A program made the position numbers and the translations under genes. Positions 35,076 to 43,366 of a stretch of DNA of 43,366 bases are shown here, piece by piece (the stretch's first letter is position 1; each line of letters starts with the position of its first letter). Under the pieces are notes generated by a model. That model saw only the letters and a program-made list of their open reading frames with translations, had not been told where the DNA came from and did not search any database. Source of the stretch: Psychrobacter piscatorii (GTDB lineage Bacteria; Pseudomonadota; Gammaproteobacteria; Pseudomonadales; Moraxellaceae); NCBI RefSeq assembly GCF_904846415.1, contig NZ_CAJHAR010000031.1, positions 1-43,366 on the forward strand, read 5' to 3'.

Positions 35076-35127
35076 ATGTTTAAATTTTACCGTATTCTTT
35101 AGCGTTCATTTTATTCATGCTTCGCTC

Positions 35128-35496
35128 TTATTCGTACAGCCGACCACGTAATAATACATTGCAGCGCTCGCGTGAATCCAAGTCATAGATCGTTGCGCGG
35201 TAATCAATACCGTGGCGTCCTTCAAAGAATATCACGCGATCACCCACGGCTAAGAAACAAGACGTGCGCGCGTCATAAATAAAGCCATCTATTACGAACG
35301 CCAAATCACGATCTATCTCGCGTACGGTATACGTCTCACCTTGCGGAATCAACTTTTCAAACCAAGCGCTATGGGCAGCCATAATCGTAAACATACTTGT
35401 CGTTAGCATTAGTAACGCAATCTGTATATTTTTGGATACTAGCGAACGGATTTGCTTAGTGACACTTATTTTGTTCTTTAACATGATATTTCTCAT
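35128..35496 (-). CDS. Small anchored or secreted hypothetical protein
   Basis: I do not recognise this 122-residue protein. A basic N-terminus and a hydrophobic stretch (IQIALLMLTTSMFTIMAAHSA, about residues 25-45) form a signal sequence or anchor. The remaining 75 residues look like a small beta-rich domain with two cysteines (TSCFL and RCNVL) that could form a disulphide outside the cytoplasm. An ATG four codons downstream, with GAGA 7 nt before it, is an equally good start (118 residues). It converges on tRNA-Phe. Confidence 0.6.
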   Translation of the reverse strand: MRNIMLKNKISVTKQIRSLVSKNIQIALLMLTTSMFTIMAAHSAWFEKLIPQGETYTVREIDRDLAFVIDGFIYDARTSCFLAVGDRVIFFEGRHGIDYRATIYDLDSRERCNVLLRGRLYE

Positions 35497-35617
35497 CGCT
35501 CACTTTACTCACGGTTGCATAACATTTTTGTGCTTTTTTCTACACTGCTTGGCTCAGTATACTCAGTAACTATGAATGAGCAGATACCCATTATAGTACA
35601 GAGCCTAGGTGGCAGAT

Positions 35618-36118
35618 ATGAGAGAATTCGATTACGACTTGGATTATAAAAATCTTGATCTACGTGAGCATCCTGAGCTATATCGCGTCGGGCGCGGTGA
35701 GCAAGGCGTGTTACTTGTAGAGCCTTACAAGTCTGAAATCCTCCCGCATTGGCGCTTTGCTACTCCTGATATCGCCCGCGAGAGCAGTGAGGCGATTTAC
35801 CAGATGTTTCTAGATTACTTGGCTGACGATGACTTCGTCGGTGCAGATATGGCGCGTAAATTTATCCAAATGGGCTATACCCGCGCGCGTCGCTATGCCA
35901 ATCATAAAGGCGGCAAAAAATATAAAGGGCCAGTACCTGATGATAAAAAAGGCCAAAGCGGCGCCCATGGTCGCGAAGAGTTACCACGACAAACCGAAGA
36001 CCCCATCAAAGCAGAATCGGCGCATATTTTTAAGCAAAAATGGGACGAGTGCCGTGAGAACGAAGATTATCTAAGAATGAAGAAAGAACACCGCGCACGT
36101 TATAAAGATGTCGAGTAA
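35618..36118 (+). CDS. DUF4385 family protein
   Basis: The protein belongs to an uncharacterised family recognised as DUF4385. The start is placed at ATG 35618 (166 residues) because AGG lies 8-9 nt upstream; a GTG three codons earlier abuts that site. Conserved features include FDYDLDYKNLDLREHPELYR at the N-terminus, KSEILPHWRFATP, and the basic RRYANHKGGKKYK segment. The protein is soluble and highly charged, with many Asp, Glu, Lys and Arg. Its function is unknown. gph follows 117 bp later. Confidence 0.85.
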   Translation: MREFDYDLDYKNLDLREHPELYRVGRGEQGVLLVEPYKSEILPHWRFATPDIARESSEAIYQMFLDYLADDDFVGADMARKFIQMGYTRARRYANHKGGKKYKGPVPDDKKGQSGAHGREELPRQTEDPIKAESAHIFKQKWDECRENEDYLRMKKEHRARYKDVE

Positions 36119-36235
36119 GTGCTACTGCTCATCACATTGAGAATATAACAACACTAAATTGACCAGTATTAAAATACTACTGTGCTAAGGTATGGCCAAT
36201 ATAATAAATATAATTACTTTTAATAGCGAGGAACA

Positions 36236-36919
36236 ATGAATAAGCAACTTTTAATTTTTGACTTTGATGGCACTCTCATTGATAGCGTGCCTGATTTGGC
36301 CGATGCGACCAATGCAATGCTGACCACGCTTGGTAAAGACACCTATCCAATTGAGACGATACGCAATTGGATAGGCAATGGTTCACGAATGCTCGTAGAG
36401 CGTGCTTTGGTCGGTGATGTCACTGTCCCAGAGGGCGCACTGACCCAAGCCGAGGCTAATCACGCAGAGCAAATATTTTTTGAAGCTTATAAGAACCTCA
36501 GTGGTAGTAAAACTGTCGCCTATCCAAATGTCGACGAAGGACTCAAAAAACTCCATGCCGCTGGCTATACGCTTGCCCTAGTCACCAACAAACCCATTCG
36601 TTTTGTGCCAAAAATATTAGAATCATTTGGCTGGCAGGATTTGTTTAGTGAAGTGATGGGCGGTGACAGTCTACCAGTCAAAAAACCAGACCCAGCGCCT
36701 CTATTGCACGTTTGCGACGCTCTCAATGTTAGTGTCGCGCAGTCAGTGATGATTGGAGATTCTAGAAACGATATGTTAGCGGGGCAAAACGCCAATATGG
36801 ATACGTTTGGTCTGTCTTATGGCTATAACTATGGGCAAGACATTCGTGAGCTAAACCCAACCGAAGCGTTTGATAATTTTGCTGACTTGGTTACTTGGAT
36901 TATGAAAGATAACATCTAA
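36236..36919 (+). CDS. gph: Phosphoglycolate phosphatase (HAD family)
   Basis: Gph hydrolyses 2-phosphoglycolate formed during DNA repair. The 227-residue protein is a HAD phosphatase with motif I DFDGTLIDS (residues 9-17), motif II ALVTNKP, motif III lysine in KKPDPAPLL and motif IV MIGDSRNDM. The helical cap domain lies between motifs I and II, as in Gph. GAGGA is very close to the ATG. The gene converges with comM across a 49-bp gap with no obvious terminator. Related HAD enzymes cannot be fully excluded. Confidence 0.88.
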   Translation: MNKQLLIFDFDGTLIDSVPDLADATNAMLTTLGKDTYPIETIRNWIGNGSRMLVERALVGDVTVPEGALTQAEANHAEQIFFEAYKNLSGSKTVAYPNVDEGLKKLHAAGYTLALVTNKPIRFVPKILESFGWQDLFSEVMGGDSLPVKKPDPAPLLHVCDALNVSVAQSVMIGDSRNDMLAGQNANMDTFGLSYGYNYGQDIRELNPTEAFDNFADLVTWIMKDNI

Positions 36920-36968
36920 TCCATAAAAGCATTTATCAAACGGATGTAAAAATTGGCTCAAACGAAGA

Positions 36969-38549
36969 CTACTCCTTACTACGATAGCTGAGCGCCTCTG
37001 ACACATGGGCGCTGGTAATATCGACACTCGCAGCCAAATCAGCAATCGTGCGTGCAACTCGTAACACTCGATGATATCCACGCGCGGATAAATTCAAGCG
37101 CTGCTGAGCAAGTTGCAATAGTTGCTTTTCGCTATCGCCAAGTTTGATGTATTCATCGATTTCGCTCGGACTTAGCTCATTATTAACTTTTCGTTGTCGT
37201 TTTAATTGATGCTGATGCGCAGCTGCTACTCGCTCGCGTACTTGTTTGGAAGTTTCACCTGCCTGCGCGCTTTGCAAGTCAGCAATCGGCAATGCTGGTA
37301 CGGTAATATGCAAATCAATACGATCTAATAGTGGCCCTGAGAGCTTGTCTTGATAGCGTTTGATTTGCTCAGGTCGACAGCGGCAGCGCCCTGAGGTATC
37401 GCCATCATAGCCACATGGGCACGGATTCATCGCGGCGACCAGTTGAAAGTTGGCTGGAAAGGTCATTTGCGAGTTGGCACGGCTAATAGTGATTTGCTTG
37501 GCTTCTAACGGCTGGCGCAATACCTCAAGCACGCTGCGATCAAACTCTGGTAACTCATCAAGAAACAATACCCCTTTATTAGCAAGCGTAATCTCACCCG
37601 GTTTGGGCCGTGAGCCGCCGCCAACCAAGGCGACAGCCGATATAGTGTGATGCACTTGCCTAAAGGGGCGTGTGCCGTAATCGTAATCACTGTCTGCCAC
37701 TGAATACGTACTAGCTACCTCGAGCGCATCCTCATCACTGAGATCAGGCAATATCGTCGGCAAACGTGAGGCCATGAGCGTCTTGCCCGACCCTGGCGGC
37801 CCTGTAAATAATAAAGAATGACCGCCAGCTGCTGCAATCTCCAGCGCGCGTCTGGCATGGTGCTGTCCTTTGACATCTGCTAAGTCCACTTGATAGCCGA
37901 CCTGCTGCGGTGCTGGACTGGGCTGTACCACTGACAAACTTGCATAGCTTGCACTTGGGTCAACGAGCGACTGTAAGTGACTGCAAACTGCTTTTAGACT
38001 CTGTGCAGCCAATATCGTCACACCATCAACGCGGCTAGCCTCACGACCATTATCAATTGGTACGATGAGCTTCGGTGTCTGCGCTAAATGGCTTGGCTCA
38101 CTTTGTGTTTGTTCATTTGCGTCTATCGTTTGTGATAACTTTAACGCGAGTCCTTCCGCTTTAATCGCGCGTGCCACTGCCAAACTACCGGTTACCTGCC
38201 GAAGCTCACCGTTAAGTGCCAACTCGCCAATAAACTCAAGTCCTGATAGCACCTCTGGCTCAAGCTGGCCGCTTGCCGCTAATATACCAATGGCAATCGG
38301 CAAGTCCAGACGCGCGCCATCTTTAGGCAAGTCAGCGGGGGCTAAATTAATCGTTAGACGCCGATTAGGAAACTGAAATCCTGAATTAAGAATGGCAGAG
38401 CGTACCCTATCTTTACTCTCGCGCACGGCCGCTTCAGGCAGACCAACAATGGTCAATGCAGGTAATCCCTGTGACAGATGAACCTCAATAATTACCTTGG
38501 GAGCGTGTAAACCGACGACTGAGCGGGTATAGACTTGGGCAAACGACAT
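36969..38549 (-). CDS. comM: Mg-chelatase-like AAA+ helicase ComM/YifB
   Basis: ComM promotes branch migration during natural transformation; many Moraxellaceae are naturally competent. The 526-residue protein has an N-terminal Lon-protease-like (ChlI) domain (SFAQVYTRSVVGLHAPKV, GLPEAAVRESKDRVRSA) and an AAA+ module with Walker A GPPGSGKT (about 253-260) and Walker B GVLFLDELPEF. A zinc-finger-like NPCPCGYDGDTSGRCRC and the C-terminal SARGYHRVLRVARTIADL sequence complete it. The middle linker (about 150-215) is Gln/Ser-rich and longer than usual. AGGAA lies 7 nt upstream of the start. Confidence 0.95.
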   Translation of the reverse strand: MSFAQVYTRSVVGLHAPKVIIEVHLSQGLPALTIVGLPEAAVRESKDRVRSAILNSGFQFPNRRLTINLAPADLPKDGARLDLPIAIGILAASGQLEPEVLSGLEFIGELALNGELRQVTGSLAVARAIKAEGLALKLSQTIDANEQTQSEPSHLAQTPKLIVPIDNGREASRVDGVTILAAQSLKAVCSHLQSLVDPSASYASLSVVQPSPAPQQVGYQVDLADVKGQHHARRALEIAAAGGHSLLFTGPPGSGKTLMASRLPTILPDLSDEDALEVASTYSVADSDYDYGTRPFRQVHHTISAVALVGGGSRPKPGEITLANKGVLFLDELPEFDRSVLEVLRQPLEAKQITISRANSQMTFPANFQLVAAMNPCPCGYDGDTSGRCRCRPEQIKRYQDKLSGPLLDRIDLHITVPALPIADLQSAQAGETSKQVRERVAAAHQHQLKRQRKVNNELSPSEIDEYIKLGDSEKQLLQLAQQRLNLSARGYHRVLRVARTIADLAASVDITSAHVSEALSYRSKE

Positions 38550-38873
38550 CAGCGTTTCCTAACATTAGAGATTAATCGATGATAAAGTATTATTTATCAA
38601 CGCGCAAATGTCGTGTTTTATAGTCTATTTTATTTACTAGCATAGTTATCAAAAATTATTATATGATAAGTAGGTGCTCTTATGCCTTATCTTATCTGAC
38701 TTGATTTTTTGATTTACGCAATGCCTATTAGATAGGCTAGATATAGTAAAAAATTTTCTCAGTATGGTACGTCCAGAGTTAGAAAGAGCATTGGCAATAA
38801 AAGGATTTTATTGATCATATAAAGCTCGGTGATTGCTGTTTTCTACGGCTTTATACACACCAACTAACCATGG
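38550..38873. other. Divergent intergenic region comM / acylase
   Basis: This 324-bp AT-rich spacer lies between divergent genes. An inverted repeat GCCTAT-TAG-ATAGGC at 38723-38737 could be an operator. A 16-codon ORF at 38764-38814 is probably chance. No confident promoter was recognised. Confidence 0.45.
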
Positions 38874-41336
38874 ATGGATAAGCTTATGAGCATCGATATG
38901 CTTAATCGGCGTGTGCCTAGGCTCGCGCTACTCACAGTGGCAGTTTCTATAGGGTTATCTGGTTGTTTCGGCGACGACGATAACGATTCATTTACCTCTC
39001 AATCAACTTATTCAGCAAACATTCAACGTACCGAGTTCGGTATACCTCATATCACTGCCAAAGACTATAAAGGACTTGGTTACGGCGTGGGTTATGCCTT
39101 TGCCGAGGATAATATCTGCTCGCTGGCACGTGAAGTCGTTGTGGCTAGCGGCCAAAGTATGCGGTATCTGGGCGACGAAGGTGATGTGGACAGCGACGTT
39201 TTTTATACGTGGTACAACTCTCCGGAGAGACGCGCTAAATTTTTGGCTGCTCAGGATCCAGAGGTCGTTGATGCGGTCACTGGTTACGCGGCTGGCTATA
39301 GCCGATACCTACGGGATAAAGGGGTTGATAACATCAATCCTGATTGTGCAGGTGCAGAATGGGTACGTGAAATCACGATTGATGATTTGCTGACCGTATA
39401 TGGCAAAGCGAACTTGCGCGGTGGCCTGTCTAACTTTGTCCGACCCATCGTAGCGGCCGCACCGCCTGATTCAAATGCAACGATGAACAGCAGTAGAATG
39501 CGTACCGTTAGTCCAGAGCCAGTAGCCGAGTTTGATAACTCCACGATCAATGCGATGAAAGGTGGCAGCAATGCTTATGCTTTTGGCAGCGAGGTAACTG
39601 GTACAGATAGTGGCATCTTATATGGCAATCCGCATGAGCCATGGGAAGGTGTACAGCGCTTTTACGAGTTTCATTTGACCTTACCAGGCGAGCTTGATGT
39701 GATGGGCGCCGCTCAACAAGGTCAACCCTTTATTAACATCGGCTTTAACAAGGATGTGGCTTGGAGCCATACTGTTTCGACCGCCAAACGCTTCACCCTT
39801 TACCAGCTCAGTTTGGTAAACGGTAACCCTATGAAATACAACTATCAAAACAGTGCAGGTGTGTTTGAGCAACGTGATATCGAAAAAGTCGATGTGACCA
39901 TTCAACTGCCGAACAATCAAACATTGGTTCGTCCTATCTACTTATCACAGTATGGACCTATGCTGAACGTAAATAAGCTGAATGGTCAATTACCTAACTG
40001 GGGCGATAATAATCTCGCTTATACGATTCGTGATGCAGCTTCTGAAAATCCGCGTGCCCTGAACCAATGGCGCAGTATGAATAAAGCACGCAGTGTGGAA
40101 GACTTGGTTGATAGAATGCAAGATACGCTAGGACTTGGGTTCGTCAATACCATTGCCACTGATCGCTATGGCAAAGCGCTATACGCTGATATCTCAACCG
40201 TACCGCATGTCACTAAGCAACAACTAGAATCTTGTAGTGCAAATGCTGGTCCATTCCTAGTCGCGTTGATTGCATCAGACTTGCCAGCACTAAACGGAGC
40301 CACAGCTGCCTGTGAATGGGGCAATGATGCTGACTCGCCGCAAGCAGGTATTTTCGGACGCTCAAATCTGCCTTTCTTAATTCGTGATGATTACGTCGCC
40401 AACTCAAACGACAGCTACTGGTTAAGCAACCCCAAGCAGCCCTTGACTGGATTTTCACCTCTCCTACGTCGTCGTCTATCGCCATTTTTAGGGCCTAATG
40501 CCGTAGATGGTGTGCCGTTGCTGATGCGTTCGCGCATGGGACTGACACAGATCTCAGATAGACTCAGCAATAAAGACCAACTTGGTGGCAACACCTTTAA
40601 TTTAGATAATATGCAAGACGTTGTCTATGGCAACCGCAGCTACGTCGCCGAGCTCGTGCTCGATGATGTGTTGGCAGACTGTACAGCCAATCCTGTGATG
40701 CCACTGACCAGCGGTGATACGATCGATGCCACTCAGGCTTGTGCAGTTTTGAGCAATTGGGATCGCCGTGATAATTTAGATAGTAAAGGCGCTCATGTAT
40801 TTAGAGAGTTCTGGCGCAAGGTCAATTTTACGGAAACCACGGACGATGCATTCAATGTGAAGTTTGATATTAACGACCCTGTCAACACGCCTCGTGACCT
40901 CATTATTAATGACAATACCCGCAGCGCATTGGGAGATGCGATTGCCTTCTTTAATAGCAAAAATATAGCGCTTGATGCGACTTTGGCAGATCTACAATAT
41001 GTCATCGATGCAGGCAATAATAATGAAAAAATACCTATGCATGGTGGACTTGGACGCGAAGGTATATTTAACGTTGCTCAAGGTCCAGAACTAAACGAAG
41101 ATGGTACTTATAAGCCAATTACCAATGGTCCTACCTATATGCAGACCGTCACCTTTGATAGCAAAGGACCCGTCGTAGAGGCGCTATTGGCTTATTCACA
41201 AGCCTCAGACAGTACACGCCCTTACCATCGTGATCAGACGCGCCGTTACTCAGCTAAAGACTGGATACGCTTACCGTTTAGTCAAGCTGAAGTCAAAGAT
41301 CAGGCCGTTGGTAATACCCTTCAGCTAAGAGAATAG
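38874..41336 (+). CDS. Penicillin-amidase family acylase (lipoprotein, AHL-acylase-like)
   Basis: The 820-residue precursor belongs to the Ntn-hydrolase penicillin acylase family, which includes PvdQ-type N-acyl-homoserine lactone acylases. A lipoprotein signal ends in GLSGC (Cys31), implying membrane attachment in the periplasm or outer membrane. An alpha-chain region (about 45-200) is followed by a spacer and the autocleavage site: G231-S232 in MKGGSNAYAFGSE, where Ser232 would become the N-terminal nucleophile of the beta chain. NPHEPWEG and FNKDVAWSHT are family motifs. An ATG four codons later (38886), with GGA upstream, may be the true start. The substrate is unknown: AHLs, penicillins or other amides are possible. 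A terminator follows. Confidence 0.88.
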   Translation: MDKLMSIDMLNRRVPRLALLTVAVSIGLSGCFGDDDNDSFTSQSTYSANIQRTEFGIPHITAKDYKGLGYGVGYAFAEDNICSLAREVVVASGQSMRYLGDEGDVDSDVFYTWYNSPERRAKFLAAQDPEVVDAVTGYAAGYSRYLRDKGVDNINPDCAGAEWVREITIDDLLTVYGKANLRGGLSNFVRPIVAAAPPDSNATMNSSRMRTVSPEPVAEFDNSTINAMKGGSNAYAFGSEVTGTDSGILYGNPHEPWEGVQRFYEFHLTLPGELDVMGAAQQGQPFINIGFNKDVAWSHTVSTAKRFTLYQLSLVNGNPMKYNYQNSAGVFEQRDIEKVDVTIQLPNNQTLVRPIYLSQYGPMLNVNKLNGQLPNWGDNNLAYTIRDAASENPRALNQWRSMNKARSVEDLVDRMQDTLGLGFVNTIATDRYGKALYADISTVPHVTKQQLESCSANAGPFLVALIASDLPALNGATAACEWGNDADSPQAGIFGRSNLPFLIRDDYVANSNDSYWLSNPKQPLTGFSPLLRRRLSPFLGPNAVDGVPLLMRSRMGLTQISDRLSNKDQLGGNTFNLDNMQDVVYGNRSYVAELVLDDVLADCTANPVMPLTSGDTIDATQACAVLSNWDRRDNLDSKGAHVFREFWRKVNFTETTDDAFNVKFDINDPVNTPRDLIINDNTRSALGDAIAFFNSKNIALDATLADLQYVIDAGNNNEKIPMHGGLGREGIFNVAQGPELNEDGTYKPITNGPTYMQTVTFDSKGPVVEALLAYSQASDSTRPYHRDQTRRYSAKDWIRLPFSQAEVKDQAVGNTLQLRE

Positions 41337-41361
41337 TTTTAATAGAAAAAAGCATAAATAT

Positions 41362-41392
41362 AAAAGACCTCAGCTCAGTGCTGGGGTTTTTT
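41362..41392 (+). terminator. Rho-independent terminator after the acylase gene
   Basis: ACCTCAGC (41367-41374) pairs with GCTGGGGT (41380-41387), one wobble, around TCAGT, followed by TTTTT. Confidence 0.8.
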
Positions 41393-41461
41393 ATATTTGC
41401 ATGACAATTCTCCTTCAACACTTAAGTACACGCACCGACCTCCCCACTGCTAATAAGGATT

Positions 41462-41470
41462 TGCTATACT
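41462..41470 (+). promoter_or_regulatory. Extended -10 promoter candidate for hemN
   Basis: TGCTATACT within GGATTTGCTATACTAGC is the same string as before avtA. It lies 150 nt before hemN. A GACTC-N7-GAGTC inverted repeat (41553-41569) is in the resulting leader. Confidence 0.45.
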
Positions 41471-41620
41471 AGCTGATATATATTTAGCGGCACCTATTGC
41501 TACTAATAGACGATTCAAATAGCTCTATTAACCATTATAAAAACACAAAATCGACTCCAAATATGAGTCCTTGACAGCACAAAATCCAGCAGTGTCGAGA
41601 GTCAAAACGAGGAATACCGC

Positions 41621-43192
41621 ATGACAGACTATTCAGAGCCGAACACTCAGCAGCCCTACAACCGCGCGGACGAGCCACCAACCACTGTACGCCCTGTTAT
41701 GCAGCCAGACAACCCTTATGCCAGTACACGCGGCAGTATTACCAGTAAGCAGCTACCAGCATTCGATGAGGCGATCATTAATAAGTACAATCGCTCGGGA
41801 CCACGTTACACCTCTTATCCAACTGCTCTAGAGTTCACGCCAATACCAGATAGCTTTGAGACAAATGATTTTGAGGCAGTCGGTCTTGAAACAAAAATCC
41901 TGCAGAATCGTGAGTCACGCGCGCCTTTATCTTTATACTTCCATATTCCCTTTTGTCGCCACCTTTGCTATTACTGCGCATGCAATAAAATCATCACCAA
42001 AAAAAATAGCGATTCTGGTGATTATCTGCAATATTTAATGGCTGAGATTGCCCTTAAACGCCGTTTGCTGTCTGTGCCAGAAGGTAGCGAAAAACCTTTA
42101 GTCAAGCAGCTACATTTGGGCGGTGGTACGCCAACATTTTTGCGTGATGAAGAGATGGTTAAACTGTGGGAATTTTTGCAGACTCAGTTTGAGTTTTTGC
42201 CAGACGATGAAGGCGACTATTCTATCGAAATCGACCCGCGTGAGCTGAGTGATAATACGCTCAAGATATTACGCAACCTCGGTTTTAATCGTATCAGTTT
42301 AGGCGTGCAAGACTTAGATGAAACGGTACAAATTGCCGTCAATCGTGTGCACTCAGCAGAGCTTATTGAGAGTGTCTTGACAGAGGCGCGCGCGCTTGGT
42401 TTTCACTCTATCAATATTGATTTGATTTATGGTTTACCGCATCAAACGCCTGCTACTTTGGACAAAACCGTACATCGTATCATCGAGATGTCACCAGATC
42501 GCCTGTCTGTCTTTAACTACGCGCATCTGCCTGAGCGTTTCAAAGCTCAACGTCAGATCAGAGACGAAGATCTGCCCAGCCCAGCAGCCAAACTCGCTAT
42601 GCTCGGCAACACCGTCAATACATTGAGCAAAGCAGGCTATCAATATATCGGTATCGATCACTTTGCCAAGCCCGATGACGAGCTGGCGATCGCCCAGCGC
42701 GAAGGTAAATTACATCGTAATTTTCAAGGCTACACCATCATGGGTGACTGTGATTTATTGGGTTTTGGGGTTTCATCTATCAGTCAAATTGCCAATAGCA
42801 ATACGCGCTATATATTGCAAAATGATACCGATCTACAGAATTACCAAGCTAAGATTGATATGGCGAAAATCAATCCTATGGTCATGCCTGCCGTGAAATA
42901 TATTAAGACGTCCATCAAAGATCGCTTACGTGAATATGTCATCATGAACTTGCTCTGCCACGATTATCTTGATTTTAAAGATGTGAATCAAAAATTTGGT
43001 ATCGATGCGATTACCTATTTTATTAATGAGATTCAGCAATTAGGCGAGATGCAAGCAGATAGACTGATTGATATGGATGCAGCAGGCATTCGTGTCTTAC
43101 CTAGGGGCCGCTTGCTTGGTCGCAATGTCGCCATGGTATTTGATGAATATTTAGAAAAAAGACATAAAAACCGTTTCTCAAAAGTTATCTGA
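41621..43192 (+). CDS. hemN: Oxygen-independent coproporphyrinogen III oxidase
   Basis: HemN is a radical-SAM enzyme that converts coproporphyrinogen III to protoporphyrinogen IX without oxygen, a step of haem synthesis. The 523-residue protein has the cluster motif CRHLCYYCAC (CxxxCxxC, about residues 111-120) and the HemN segments YTSYPTALEF, LHLGGGTPTFL, EIDPREL and the aromatic-rich SVFNYAHLPERFKAQRQI, which separate it from HemW. The first 50 residues are a low-complexity Pro/Gln/Thr-rich extension absent from E. coli HemN (457 residues). GAGGA lies 9 nt upstream of the ATG. A hairpin terminator follows. Confidence 0.96.
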   Translation: MTDYSEPNTQQPYNRADEPPTTVRPVMQPDNPYASTRGSITSKQLPAFDEAIINKYNRSGPRYTSYPTALEFTPIPDSFETNDFEAVGLETKILQNRESRAPLSLYFHIPFCRHLCYYCACNKIITKKNSDSGDYLQYLMAEIALKRRLLSVPEGSEKPLVKQLHLGGGTPTFLRDEEMVKLWEFLQTQFEFLPDDEGDYSIEIDPRELSDNTLKILRNLGFNRISLGVQDLDETVQIAVNRVHSAELIESVLTEARALGFHSINIDLIYGLPHQTPATLDKTVHRIIEMSPDRLSVFNYAHLPERFKAQRQIRDEDLPSPAAKLAMLGNTVNTLSKAGYQYIGIDHFAKPDDELAIAQREGKLHRNFQGYTIMGDCDLLGFGVSSISQIANSNTRYILQNDTDLQNYQAKIDMAKINPMVMPAVKYIKTSIKDRLREYVIMNLLCHDYLDFKDVNQKFGIDAITYFINEIQQLGEMQADRLIDMDAAGIRVLPRGRLLGRNVAMVFDEYLEKRHKNRFSKVI

Positions 43193-43274
43193 TATAACGA
43201 CTTGGCAGCCAACTATTAGCCATTAAAAAGACCTCAAACGTTCTTTATAGTACCTAAAAGTGTGTAATTCTGAC

Positions 43275-43304
43275 AATAGCCTCCTGTAAAGGGGGTTATT
43301 TTTT
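43275..43304 (+). terminator. Rho-independent terminator after hemN
   Basis: AATAGCCTCC (43275-43284) pairs with GGGGGTTATT (43291-43300), 10 bp with two wobbles, around TGTAAA, then TTTT. Confidence 0.75.
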
Positions 43305-43306
43305 GC

Positions 43307-43352
43307 TTGAAATTTACACGTACGTATAGTATAATGTGTGTAATATGTGTAA
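43307..43352 (+). promoter_or_regulatory. Strong promoter overlapped by TGTGTAA repeats
   Basis: TTGAAA (43307-43312), a 17-bp spacer and a perfect TATAAT (43330-43335) form a near-consensus promoter. TTTACAC (43313-43319) lies in the spacer, and TGTGTAA occurs twice after the -10 (43337-43343 and 43346-43352). TTACAC is the inverse of GTGTAA. A repressor covering these sites would block the promoter, as in autoregulated small operons. Confidence 0.6.
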
Positions 43353-43361
43353 GGAATCGAG

Positions 43362-43366
43362 ATGAT
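43362..43366 (+). CDS. Start of a gene cut by the window edge
   Basis: An ATG at 43362 follows AAGGA (43351-43355) at 6 nt spacing and lies 27 nt after a near-consensus -10. Only ATGAT is visible, so no product can be named. A toxin-antitoxin or similar autoregulated gene is suggested only by the repeats over its promoter. Confidence 0.5.

Noticed and set aside
38764..38814. A 16-codon ORF (MVRPELERALAIKGFY) before the acylase gene
   Set aside because: It is too short, lacks a ribosome site and matches nothing I know. It could be a gene remnant, but this cannot be supported.
1..43366. CRISPR array, prophage or complete insertion sequence
   Set aside because: No regularly spaced direct repeats, integrase, phage structural gene or transposase was found in the window.

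Overview
The window looks like a chromosomal segment from a gammaproteobacterium of the Moraxellaceae, most likely Psychrobacter. This is inferred from the protein sequences, the moderate GC content, a sodium-pumping Nqr operon with its own maturation genes, scattered his genes, and recurrent TTTGCTATACT-type promoters. No species can be fixed from sequence reading alone. The left edge cuts an rRNA operon leader (minus strand) that carries two tandem promoters.

Layout, left to right. (1) 1-7450: rrn leader; thrS-infC with a long leader that holds a tRNA-Thr anticodon-like hairpin; a telA-family gene; rnr. (2) 7488-10310, minus strand: a small membrane-anchored protein, a BON-MscS mechanosensitive channel, and hisA. 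(3) 11396-20237: the complete nqrABCDEF operon for Na+-translocating NADH:quinone reductase, a short-chain dehydrogenase, apbE (the flavin transferase that loads FMN onto NqrB and NqrC) and nqrM (iron centre maturation). Together these make a near self-sufficient Na+-NQR module. (4) 20464-25997: a CynX/NimT-type MFS transporter, then tesA-ybbA-ybbP (SGNH esterase lipoprotein and ABC exporter-like complex). (5) 26139-28527, minus strand: a clearly more AT-rich two-gene insertion encoding a compact ABC/AAA-type ATPase and an overlapping HNH endonuclease. This is a Septu-like anti-phage defence pair and the main accessory element of the window. (6) 28792-34004: avtA, a DUF3592-like membrane protein, hchA, an unidentified membrane protein, and hisH-hisB. 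(7) 34403-38549: a PanZ-like protein, tRNA-Phe(GAA), a small secreted or anchored protein, a DUF4385 protein, gph and comM (yifB). (8) 38874-43366: a penicillin-amidase/AHL-acylase family lipoprotein, hemN, and the first bases of a further gene behind a strong promoter overlapped by repeats, suggesting an autoregulated small operon.

Most of the window is ordinary core metabolism. The points most worth a second look are the ATPase-HNH pair, whose ATPase has about 190 residues before its Walker A motif; the thrS leader hairpin showing a UGU anticodon triplet in a 7+7 stem-loop; the AUU start of infC; a family of extended -10 promoters with little -35 sequence; two near-identical terminator hairpins around hchA; paired TAAC-N5-GTTA elements in the 1.1 kb gap before nqrA; and the repeat-covered promoter at the right edge.
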